A stretch of 64,000 nucleotides of DNA, taken from Limihaloglobus sulfuriphilus. Lineage in GTDB: Bacteria; Planctomycetota; Phycisphaerae; Sedimentisphaerales; Sedimentisphaeraceae. The stretch covers positions 744,001-808,000 of the forward strand of contig NZ_CP019646.1 in NCBI RefSeq assembly GCF_001999965.1, read 5' to 3'. Shown in pieces: positions 39,662 to 46,736 of the stretch. The notes beneath the pieces are model-generated. The model ran no database searches. It was given only the letters and a program-made list of their open reading frames with translations, and had not been told where the DNA came from. How positions within the stretch are numbered: position 1 is the first letter of the stretch; each line of letters opens with the position of its first letter. Both the position numbers and the translations under genes were made by a program.

Positions 39662-40231
39662 ATGAAGAATATGATGATTACGACACTATTTCTGCTCGCA
39701 GTGGCCGCTGCGTGCGGTTCAACCGTTAAATTTACTGAGGATAACCAGACACTTATAAGAACCCCCGGTTCGCTTGTTACCTTAACTGTTGAGAGTACTG
39801 AAGAGCTCACAACACTAAGTGTAATAGCGACTATGGATACCGGAAGCGATACGTTTGCCGGCGGTACCGGCAAAGCCGACGCCGCGACATACGGCTGGAC
39901 TGCTGATTTGAGCAAAAACCCCGTATTGTCAAATGGTGATCAGACGATTGAATTGGAACTGGCATATTTTCCGCTCGTTCCAACCGATTCATATCCTCCT
40001 CTTGACGGGACTGTAGGTTATGTTGCTTTCACCTATAACGGCGGCAATGTTCAGATTAGTCTTTCGAATGGAAGTCAACTTACTCTGGACAAAAACAGCC
40101 AGACGGTAGGCGCCATAGCAAGTACAGTTACAGTAGTTCCAGAGCCGGCAACAGTGCTGGTATTTGGAATCGGCGGGCTGATTATGAGAAGCTGTCTGAG
40201 AAACTCCTCATCAAATAAGAGAAAAGATTAA
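39662..40231 (+). CDS. PEP-CTERM sorting-domain protein
   Basis: 189 residues with GGAG before the ATG. A signal peptide (MITTLFLLAVAAACGS) leads to a mature region of about 140 residues with alternating strand character (LVTLTVESTEELTTLSVIA, VGYVAFTYNGGNVQISLSNG), reminiscent of cohesin-like carbohydrate-active surface domains but too weak to assign. The C-terminus is a classic PEP-CTERM signal: VVPEPATVLVFGIGGLIM followed by a basic tail. Exosortase/archaeosortase-type processing is expected. A good terminator follows, so it is monocistronic. Confidence 0.85.
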   Translation: MKNMMITTLFLLAVAAACGSTVKFTEDNQTLIRTPGSLVTLTVESTEELTTLSVIATMDTGSDTFAGGTGKADAATYGWTADLSKNPVLSNGDQTIELELAYFPLVPTDSYPPLDGTVGYVAFTYNGGNVQISLSNGSQLTLDKNSQTVGAIASTVTVVPEPATVLVFGIGGLIMRSCLRNSSSNKRKD

Positions 40232-40260
40232 AGTTGCGCACTGAAATGTTATAATACAAA

Positions 40261-40287
40261 GCGGGTGATTCGTCGCCCGCTTTTTTT
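40261..40287 (+). terminator. Intrinsic terminator of the PEP-CTERM gene
   Basis: GCGGGTGA-TTCG-TCGCCCGC (40261-40280) forms an 8-bp stem with one G-U and a TTCG loop, followed by seven T (40281-40287). Confidence 0.92.
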
Positions 40288-40310
40288 ATGATTTTATGAA
40301 CAAAGATTCA

Positions 40311-40340
40311 ATTTAACTTGTAAATATACAAGAGTTAAAT
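40311..40340 (+). promoter_or_regulatory. Inverted repeat upstream of the GspC-like gene
   Basis: ATTTAAC-TTGTA (40311-40322) mirrors TACAAG-AGTTAAAT (40327-40340) with a 2-base bulge; the inner CTTGTA-AATA-TACAAG (40317-40332) is perfect. It ends 12 bp before the ATG at 40353. Could be an operator or an mRNA hairpin. Confidence 0.45.
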
Positions 40341-40352
40341 AGAATTACCCTT

Positions 40353-41360
40353 ATGCTAAATCTGTTAAAAATATGCACGTATATTTTGGTTCCTGCCGCC
40401 GTTGTTATCGCGGGCAAAATCGCGATGGATTCTGTATCGGTAAGTACCGGTTACGAAGATGTCCTTTCAGCCCCAACCGCCTCCGAAACGGCACAGCAAA
40501 GCATTGGTTCTCAATCAGACGATGAAGACAGCACAGAGCATGCTCTTATAACAGCCGCCATGGCCCTGGCGCAGAAGATAAATCCGCCCATTGAGAAAAG
40601 CGGCACCGTAGTTTCAAGAACCGGCGGCCCCGATTCAGGGCAGAAACCCGAGCCGCCAACACCCAAGCCGCCCGTGGTTTATACAAAATTTAAACTTTTG
40701 GGAACCTGTGTCAATCATACAAACCCCGCAAGGTCGATAGCTTATATTGATGTTCCCGGCAAAGGCAAGCAGTGGGTGTATAAGGGCGAGGATGTCAATC
40801 ATTCAGTAATAAAAGATATCATGGCAGGCAGTATTCTCGTTGACCAGGGCGGCAGTGTTACAGAGCTCTTTGTCCCGCAGGCCGCGCCGAATCCATTGCT
40901 CAAAACTGCCGGCTCAGTGGGTCAGTCAAGGGAGAGTGAATTAACGGCCCAGGTACAGCCGGGCTCTGCCGAGGCGGCTGCCTATGCCCAGGCGCAGGCA
41001 GAAGAAGCCCGCCAGCAGGCGAGTGTGACAGAAGACGAGCAGGAACGGCGTGAAGAGCTCGTCGAGAAAGCAACGAATCGAAGGGGCGTAAGTTATACCG
41101 TTGAGAAATCATCTCAGGTACACAGGATAATCCGGCCTGCCTCGACAAGCCGCACCGTTTCAGCACCGGCAAACACGCCCAGAGGGCCCACTGATCCGGC
41201 AGAAGCAGCGGCAAATGCAAAAAAACTCCTATCTGTCATGGAAAGTAATCCCGCTCTAAATTCAAGCGCCAACAAGGAGAATATGGAGAAACTGCTCTCT
41301 GTGCTTGAATCGATGTCAGAGGAGAAAAACGATGCTTCTGAAGCAGCCTCGGATAAATAA
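40353..41360 (+). CDS. GspC/PulC homology-region-like protein
   Basis: 335 residues with one N-terminal membrane segment (LLKICTYILVPAAVVIAGKI). After a Pro/Ser-rich linker (about 45-105), the domain FKLLGTCVNHTNPARSIAYID followed by GKQWVYKGEDVNHSVIKDIMAGSILVDQGG resembles the HR domain of type II secretion inner-membrane protein GspC, which binds the secretin. The C-terminal half is low-complexity (Ala, Gln, Glu) with predicted helices and a possible coiled coil. Other T2SS genes are not in the window. It lies 5' to a pilin-like gene, which supports a secretion/pilus link. Identity is moderate. Confidence 0.55.
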   Translation: MLNLLKICTYILVPAAVVIAGKIAMDSVSVSTGYEDVLSAPTASETAQQSIGSQSDDEDSTEHALITAAMALAQKINPPIEKSGTVVSRTGGPDSGQKPEPPTPKPPVVYTKFKLLGTCVNHTNPARSIAYIDVPGKGKQWVYKGEDVNHSVIKDIMAGSILVDQGGSVTELFVPQAAPNPLLKTAGSVGQSRESELTAQVQPGSAEAAAYAQAQAEEARQQASVTEDEQERREELVEKATNRRGVSYTVEKSSQVHRIIRPASTSRTVSAPANTPRGPTDPAEAAANAKKLLSVMESNPALNSSANKENMEKLLSVLESMSEEKNDASEAASDK

Positions 41361-41752
41361 TTGGGAATTTACGAACATTTTCAAGATTATTGAGTAAAAA
41401 AGTTAGAACAATCCTTGACGTAGCCTACAATTCTAATTAAAATACAATAAGTAAAGTCGCAGAGATTTGAAAATTGAATATGAAAACAGAATTATTATAC
41501 AAAATTGATTTTTATAATTTTATGCATTTTAATCGCAATCATCATTTTCTACCTGTTTTCATGTCTTTATGTCATATCTCCGGTGCTTTATTATAACAGA
41601 GGTTTTCTAAATACGGTTTTAACCCTGCTGTTCCGGAATAAGTTTTAAAACAGGATTCCATAGGGTTAGGCTTGCAATTGTTTGTAAGTATAATTTTGTG
41701 TTCCGGTACAGTAATAATGGATCCAGATAAATTTAATTCAGGAGATTAAATT
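41361..41752 (+). other. 392-bp leader/intergenic region before the pilin-like gene
   Basis: A promoter at 41415-41443 is listed separately. An open stretch from TTG at 41505 to TAA at 41646-41648 would encode about 47 residues, strongly hydrophobic (IIFYLFSCLYVISPVL), without a ribosome-binding site; I do not call it a gene. A TATAAT at 41689-41694 may mark a second promoter without a good -35. Confidence 0.45.
41415..41443 (+). promoter_or_regulatory. Probable promoter of the pilin-like gene
   Basis: TTGACG at 41415-41420 and TAAAAT at 41438-41443, spacing 17. The leader to the ATG at 41753 would be about 300 nt. Confidence 0.55.
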
Positions 41753-42718
41753 ATGAAACGTAAAGGCTTTACATTGATTGAGCTCTTGGTCGTTATAGCG
41801 ATCATTGCTATGCTCATGGCTATCCTGATGCCCGCACTTGGCCGTGTACGCCGTCTTGCACAGCGTCTGGTCTGCGGAACCAACATCAGAGGTCTGGGAA
41901 CAGCTACAATGATCTATGCTAATGACAACGACGAAGAGTACCCCGTAGCAGGCGGCCGCGGCGATGCCGAATGGGTCGGTGCTAACGAGAACACACCTAC
42001 AGAGGCGTGGGGAAGCACACAGCAGGACATCGAAGAACCTGACAGAGACGACGTAACTGTCGCTGCTTCACTTTATCTGCTTATTAGAGAAGCTGACGTA
42101 AGCCCCAAGCAGTTTGTCTGTACAAGCTCTGATCAGAAGGTTTATGAAGGACTGGCAGAAGCCGGTGATGCTGAGCCGTATCAGGATGCGGACCTGACAG
42201 ACCTCTGGGACTTCGGCGAGTCACCTTGGCTGCACGTAAGTTACGCTTACCACTTCCCTTATAAAGATGGTACCGGCAGAGCACGTCCTGCTTCAACGAA
42301 TAACTCAGCAGGATTTGCGTTTATCGCTGATAAAAACCCATGGTATGATGATTCAAATCTTAACCTTGGAACACCCGAGTCTGACGCATATGAGATGATC
42401 TGTGCACTGTTCAATGATGGCCAGAACCCCGGTAACAACGAGTGGGACAGCATTTCAAGGTACCTGATTCAGGTTGCCAACTCCGCAACTCACATGCGTG
42501 AAGGTCAGAACGTATTGTTCAACGACGGCCACGTAACTTTCGAAAACCGTCCTGATGTTGGTTACCAGTCAGATAACATCTACACCTGGTGGACGAACAA
42601 CGGCCAGTTGGAAGAAGAACGCCGTATAGGTACCGAGCCTGAAGATGATGATCAGAGCATCGAAATCGGCGGCAGCGAAGATACAGTTCTTGTAAATGAT
42701 TCGAAGATTCCTACCTAA
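41753..42718 (+). CDS. Type IV pilin-like secreted protein (prepilin N-terminus, NDGHV tail motif)
   Basis: 321 residues with AGGAG before the ATG. The N-terminus MKRKGFTLIELLVVIAIIAM is a type IV prepilin signal cut after Gly. The mature part resembles planctomycete type II secretion-type proteins: Cys-containing regions and NVLFNDGHVTFENRPDVG near residues 255-280, matching the H-x-D-G-like box of these families. The tail is acidic (EPEDDDQSIEIGG). These proteins are abundant in Phycisphaerae and probably form surface or periplasmic pseudopili. Strong promoter, strong ribosome-binding site and strong terminator suggest high expression. Confidence 0.8.
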   Translation: MKRKGFTLIELLVVIAIIAMLMAILMPALGRVRRLAQRLVCGTNIRGLGTATMIYANDNDEEYPVAGGRGDAEWVGANENTPTEAWGSTQQDIEEPDRDDVTVAASLYLLIREADVSPKQFVCTSSDQKVYEGLAEAGDAEPYQDADLTDLWDFGESPWLHVSYAYHFPYKDGTGRARPASTNNSAGFAFIADKNPWYDDSNLNLGTPESDAYEMICALFNDGQNPGNNEWDSISRYLIQVANSATHMREGQNVLFNDGHVTFENRPDVGYQSDNIYTWWTNNGQLEEERRIGTEPEDDDQSIEIGGSEDTVLVNDSKIPT

Positions 42719-42755
42719 TAAGACTTTTTGGATATTTACATCTGCTTAAAAGATC

Positions 42756-42795
42756 AAACGGTCTCAGCGGTAATACTGCTGGGGCCGTTTTTTTT
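42756..42795 (+). terminator. Intrinsic terminator of the pilin-like gene
   Basis: AAACGGTCTCAGC (42756-42768) pairs with GCTGGGGCCGTTT, 13 bp with G-U pairs, followed by eight or more T up to 42795. Confidence 0.9.
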
Positions 42796-42852
42796 GTGTT
42801 TGTGTTTTAGGGCTCACTTGCTAAAATACAATAAAGTCAGATTTTAGGTATT

Positions 42853-43983
42853 ATGATGGAAAAGACATCTTCAGTACAATTTGATATATCAGCCGAGAAT
42901 GAGCCTCACATAAAATTGAGCGGTAGTTTGACCTTTTCAAATGCCTCTGAATTGTGGGGTCTGACAAGCGATTTTTTCAGGCAATTCAAGGGCAGCCGCC
43001 TTATTATCGACGGCTCGGCTGTTGATTCTTACGACAGCAGCGGGGCGGCATATCTCATCTGGATTGGCCGCCGTTGTGACAATATGAATATAACATACGA
43101 TTTGACAGGATTTTCAGACTCTCTTCTAAGGCAGATAGAGGCGATGCGCCCCGGAAGAAAAAATAAAACAGCCGCGAAATATTCTAACATACACACTATC
43201 ATCGAAGATGTTGGAGCCGCGACTTACAGTGTCTGGGACGGTTTATCCAGAATGCTTGTGTATCTTGGAGAGATTCTTTATAACCTGTTTTTATCGCTAA
43301 AGTCTCCAAAACGGTTTCGTTTAAAAGACACCCTGATTGTCGCAGAGCTCAGCGGCGCAGATGCCATCGGCATTAGTGCGTTGCTAGGCGGGCTTTTTGG
43401 ATTGATACTCGCGTTTCAGAGCGTTATCACACTGAAGATGTTTGCCGCGGAAATTTTTGTCATAGACCTTGTTGTAATTGCCATGTTTCGTGTGATGGCT
43501 TCGTTTATAGCCGCGATTCTATACGCCTCCCGAAGCGGTTCGGCCTTTGCCGCAGAAATTGCGACTATGAAGGTCAACGAAGAAATAAGTGCGCTTAAAA
43601 CCATGGGGCTTAGCCCGATCCAGTTTCTTGTGCTTCCTCGTGTCGTCGCGGCAACTTTGATAGTCCCGATGCTTGCTCTTTTTGTAATCCTTTCAGCTTT
43701 CATTGGCTGCGGCTTTGTGATGTATTCGATGGATTACCCGCTTGTAACAATTGTTCAGAACATGAAGAATGCCTCTGATGTCGAAATGTTTTTAAGCGGT
43801 TTTGTTAAATCCTTTGTCTATGGATATATAATCGCTGCTGTGGGCTGTTTTAGAGGCTTAAATTCCGGCAGCGGCCCCAGAGCCGTCGGACAGGCCTCTA
43901 CCAGCGCTGTAGTAACCTCGATCGTGCTTATCGTTGTCGCGGAGGGCATTTTTTCGGTAGTGTATTATTTTCTGGGGATTTAA
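42853..43983 (+). CDS. MlaE-type ABC permease with N-terminal STAS-like domain
   Basis: 376 residues. The first about 105 residues look like a STAS/anti-sigma-antagonist fold (LIIDGSAVDSYDSSGAAYLIWIG), and residues 115-376 are the MlaE permease with five membrane segments. Typical permease blocks are GGLFGLILAFQSVITLK, RVMASFIAAILYASRSGSAFAAEIATMKVNEEI, and the amphipathic PIQFLVLPRVVA. It moves phospholipids across the envelope with the MlaF ATPase encoded next. A fused STAS domain replaces the separate MlaB of E. coli. No substrate-binding MlaD is present in the window. Confidence 0.88.
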   Translation: MMEKTSSVQFDISAENEPHIKLSGSLTFSNASELWGLTSDFFRQFKGSRLIIDGSAVDSYDSSGAAYLIWIGRRCDNMNITYDLTGFSDSLLRQIEAMRPGRKNKTAAKYSNIHTIIEDVGAATYSVWDGLSRMLVYLGEILYNLFLSLKSPKRFRLKDTLIVAELSGADAIGISALLGGLFGLILAFQSVITLKMFAAEIFVIDLVVIAMFRVMASFIAAILYASRSGSAFAAEIATMKVNEEISALKTMGLSPIQFLVLPRVVAATLIVPMLALFVILSAFIGCGFVMYSMDYPLVTIVQNMKNASDVEMFLSGFVKSFVYGYIIAAVGCFRGLNSGSGPRAVGQASTSAVVTSIVLIVVAEGIFSVVYYFLGI

Positions 43984-43986
43984 GTG

Positions 43987-44040
43987 AATTAGGAATTAGG
44001 AATTAGGAATTAGGAATCTGAAATCTGAGATTTGAAATTT
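43987..44040. repeat. Four tandem AATTAGG heptamers plus AT-rich repeat between MlaE and MlaF
   Basis: Four exact copies of AATTAGG run from 43987 to 44014, followed by AATCTGAAATCTGAGATTTG (44015-44034) and AAATTT. The latter part shares the inverted AAATTTCAAATCT with the tract at 38.0 kb. It fills nearly all of the 70-bp gap inside this gene pair. Confidence 0.85.
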
Positions 44041-44053
44041 AATAACTGTTTAT

Positions 44054-44827
44054 ATGCCAAAAGAAGAAGTAAAAGCCCAATCAGAGCCGATTATAGAGGT
44101 ACGTGATCTTGTCGGCGGATATGAAGAGACCGTAATACTCGACGGAGTATCCTTTGATATCCGCCGCGGCGAGATTTTCTCGATTCTTGGCGGCAGCGGC
44201 TGCGGCAAGACGACGCTCCTGCGTTACATCGTCGGTCTGCTTGAACCGTTTTCAGGCGATGTTCTCATTAAGGGCAGAAGCATTGTAAACGCCGATGAAA
44301 AGGAGCTTGATGAGATTCGCAGAAGTTTTGGGGTGATGTACCAGAGCGGCGCCCTGTTTGGTTCCATGACGGTAATGGAAAACCTTGCACTCCAGCTCGA
44401 GGAGTTCAGTAACCTGCCGAGGGAGGCAATCGAGCTGATATGCCTGGGCAAACTCAAGCTCGTCGGCCTCGAGGGCAGTGAAGACCTGATGCCGGCAGAA
44501 CTTAGCGGCGGAATGATAAAAAGAGTGGCTATTGCCCGGGCGATGGTCTTTGACGCGGAAATAATTTTTCTTGATGAACCCTCTGCCGGTTTGGATCCGA
44601 TTACGTCTGCCGAGATTGATGAATTGATAAAAAGTCTATCCAGGTTGCTGGGGATAACCTTCGTGCTTGTAACCCATGAGTTGGAAAGTATTTTAAACGT
44701 TTCTGACAGAGTCATAGTTTTGGATAAAAGTAAAAAGGGAATAGTGGAAACCGGCGATCCGAGACAACTGAAAGAACATTCAAAGAACCAATTTGTGCAC
44801 AATTTTTTCAATAGAAAGCCCGGTTAA
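44054..44827 (+). CDS. MlaF-type ABC transporter ATP-binding protein
   Basis: 257 residues. Walker A GGSGCGKTT spans 46-54, the signature is LSGGMIKRVAIARAM, and Walker B IIFLDEPSAGLDPITSAEI follows, with the switch His in VLVTHELES. The YQSGALFGSMTVMENLALQLE segment is characteristic of MlaF proteins. It powers the preceding permease; together they carry out lipid transport to or from the outer membrane. The start codon has no clear ribosome-binding site, and the repeat tract lies just before it. Confidence 0.9.
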   Translation: MPKEEVKAQSEPIIEVRDLVGGYEETVILDGVSFDIRRGEIFSILGGSGCGKTTLLRYIVGLLEPFSGDVLIKGRSIVNADEKELDEIRRSFGVMYQSGALFGSMTVMENLALQLEEFSNLPREAIELICLGKLKLVGLEGSEDLMPAELSGGMIKRVAIARAMVFDAEIIFLDEPSAGLDPITSAEIDELIKSLSRLLGITFVLVTHELESILNVSDRVIVLDKSKKGIVETGDPRQLKEHSKNQFVHNFFNRKPG

Positions 44828-44880
44828 GATTATTTGACGCCTTAAGATTACGATTTTAACGCAATATTCTCAATTCTAAA

Positions 44881-44909
44881 TTACACAAACGCAGATTTTT
44901 TGTTATACT
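44881..44909 (+). promoter_or_regulatory. Probable promoter of hisE
   Basis: TTACAC at 44881-44886 and TATACT at 44904-44909, spacing 17. A short hairpin CGCTGC/GCGGCG lies in the leader (44925-44942). Confidence 0.5.
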
Positions 44910-44978
44910 GCCTCTTTACGGTCGCTGCGTAAATTGCGGCGAGTTTGATATTGATAAACTGAGTATAAAGGCCAATCA

Positions 44979-45242
44979 ATGAAACGATTTGAGGAGCTTT
45001 TCGCGGAGCTCGAAAGAAAAATAAATGCAAAAGACCCGAATTCAGGCTCCTATAAAGAATTTGAAAAAGGCAAACATTTCATCGGCAAAAAGATAGTTGA
45101 AGAAGCCGGCGAAGTGTGGATGGCGGCAGAATATGAAGGCAGGGAAAAGACCGCAGAGGAAATTTCCCAGCTTCTCTATCATCTCCAGGTAATGATGCTG
45201 GCGTGCGGACTTGAACTCGAAGATATTTATAAGTATTTATAG
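44979..45242 (+). CDS. hisE: Phosphoribosyl-ATP pyrophosphatase
   Basis: 87 residues with AAAGG before the ATG. The MazG-like fold shows the histidine-pathway form: [43 protein letters not shown], where the E-x-x-E and E-x-x-D-type acidic residues bind metal. Hydrolyses PR-ATP to PR-AMP, the second step of histidine synthesis. It directly precedes hisG by 14 bp. Other his genes are not in the window. Confidence 0.9.
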   Translation: MKRFEELFAELERKINAKDPNSGSYKEFEKGKHFIGKKIVEEAGEVWMAAEYEGREKTAEEISQLLYHLQVMMLACGLELEDIYKYL

Positions 45243-45256
45243 GATATAGAATAATT

Positions 45257-46105
45257 ATGCTGAAAATAGCAGTGCCAAATAAAGGTTCACTCTCGGAAGT
45301 TTCGATAAAGCTGATAAAGGAAGCCGGCTACAAGTGCCGGCGTGACGGCCGGGAGCTGACATTGACCGATGTTGATAACAATGTAGAGTTTTATTTTCTC
45401 CGCCCGCGGGATATCGCTATCTATGTTGCCAAAGGCATCATGGATGTCGGCATAACCGGCAAAGATCTTGTCGCAGACAGCGAAGCGGCGGTTGTGGAGC
45501 TGCTTTCTCTGGGCATTGGCAAAAGCCGGTTTTTTTACGCCGTTCCAAAGGAGAGTGAGCTTACTCCTGATGAATTTGACGGTGTCAGGATAGCTACATC
45601 GTATCCGAATATTGTAAAGTCCGACATGCAGCGGCGAGGCCTGACCTCAGAGATCATAAAACTTGACGGTGCGGTTGAGATATCGGTGAAACTTGGTGTT
45701 GCCGATGTTATAGCGGACGTTGTCGAATCGGGTAAAACCCTTGTTGCAGCGGGCCTTAGAACAGTTGGTGAGCCAATAATGAAATCTGAGGCCGCCGTGT
45801 TCTGCCGCAATCGCGAGTTACTCAATCGCCGCGAAGTCGGGCTGTTTATCGAAAGGCTGCGAGGTATAATCGTGGCCCGTGAGTATAAGATGATCGAGTA
45901 CGACGTGCTCGAAGAGTCCCTTGAAAGGGCTTGCGGCCTTACTCCGGGGATTGAATCGCCTACAGTTTCGCCCTTGAGCAAGAAGGGCTGGATAGCTGTT
46001 AAGGCAATGATCTCCCGTAAACAGGTCAACAGCGTCATGGACGATTTGACAGAGCTTGGCGCAAAAGGGATTATCGTAACAGATATACACACTTGCAGAT
46101 TGTAG
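45257..46105 (+). CDS. hisG: ATP phosphoribosyltransferase (long form)
   Basis: 282 residues, the long HisG that needs no HisZ. The start LKIAVPNKGSLSE is the substrate-binding block, and VADVIADVVESGKTLVAAGL is the PRPP-loop region. The C-terminal about 70 residues form the ACT-like histidine-feedback domain (VKAMISRKQVNSVMDDLTELG). Catalyses the first step of histidine synthesis. The stop codon overlaps the ribosome-binding site of the next gene. Confidence 0.95.
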   Translation: MLKIAVPNKGSLSEVSIKLIKEAGYKCRRDGRELTLTDVDNNVEFYFLRPRDIAIYVAKGIMDVGITGKDLVADSEAAVVELLSLGIGKSRFFYAVPKESELTPDEFDGVRIATSYPNIVKSDMQRRGLTSEIIKLDGAVEISVKLGVADVIADVVESGKTLVAAGLRTVGEPIMKSEAAVFCRNRELLNRREVGLFIERLRGIIVAREYKMIEYDVLEESLERACGLTPGIESPTVSPLSKKGWIAVKAMISRKQVNSVMDDLTELGAKGIIVTDIHTCRL

Positions 46106-46117
46106 GAAGGTTTGATT

Positions 46118-46561
46118 TTGAGTTTCGGCCAGGAAATACTTGCACTAATCGCCGCGGCGGTGCTCGGCTCGGTAATCGGAATTGAGCGCGAGCTGAGCAA
46201 AAAACCCGCCGGATTCCGGACTAACACGATGATATGTGTTGGGGCGGCGCTTATAATGCTTGTATCACTGCGATTAGGAACAGACGAAGAATCCAGCACC
46301 AGAATAGCCGCTCAGATTGTCAGCGGTGTGGGTTTTCTCGGCGCAGGTGCCATAATACGTGACAGAGGCGGCGTACAGGGTTTAACTACCGCGGCAGGTA
46401 TATGGCTTGTCGCCGGCGTAGGCATGGCCTGCGGGGCGGGTATGTTCTGGCTGGCGGTTGTGGTTACGCTTATATCATGGCTGATTCTCTACGCACCTCA
46501 TTTTATCCGCTTTCTGAAAAGAGGCTCAAGTAAAGCTGCTGATGAGACATCAGAACAGTAA
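46118..46561 (+). CDS. MgtC/SapB family membrane protein
   Basis: 147 residues from a TTG at 46118, chosen because AGGAAGG lies 7 bases before it; the frame also has a TTG at 46112. Four membrane segments are visible. The family motifs GSVIGIERELSKKPAGFRTNTMICVGAALIML and VGFLGAGAIIRDRGGVQGLTTAA are intact. Proteins of this group respond to low magnesium or modulate ATP synthase in pathogens; the role in free-living planctomycetes is unknown. Co-transcription with hisEG is likely. Confidence 0.88.
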   Translation: MSFGQEILALIAAAVLGSVIGIERELSKKPAGFRTNTMICVGAALIMLVSLRLGTDEESSTRIAAQIVSGVGFLGAGAIIRDRGGVQGLTTAAGIWLVAGVGMACGAGMFWLAVVVTLISWLILYAPHFIRFLKRGSSKAADETSEQ

Positions 46562-46618
46562 GTTTTGTAAGGCCTTTTTAAAATATCATTTCTCTTTATA
46601 AATTAAGTTTGTTTGCTC

Positions 46619-46647
46619 TTGACATGCATCCAGATTTGGAATAACAT
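46619..46647 (+). promoter_or_regulatory. Probable promoter of the GH36/GH94-like gene
   Basis: TTGACA at 46619-46624 and TAACAT at 46642-46647 with 17-bp spacing, about 90 bp upstream of the ATG at 46737. Confidence 0.6.
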
Positions 46648-46736
46648 TAACAGTAGAAACCGGTTGCTATCTCTTGTGAATATTGCCGGTAATTATTAGA
46701 AATAACCTTTATAGTTTTATAAATAACAGGTGTAAT

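Noticed and set aside
43987-44040. CRISPR array
   Set aside because: The units are 7-bp tandem copies without spacers, and no cas gene is present.
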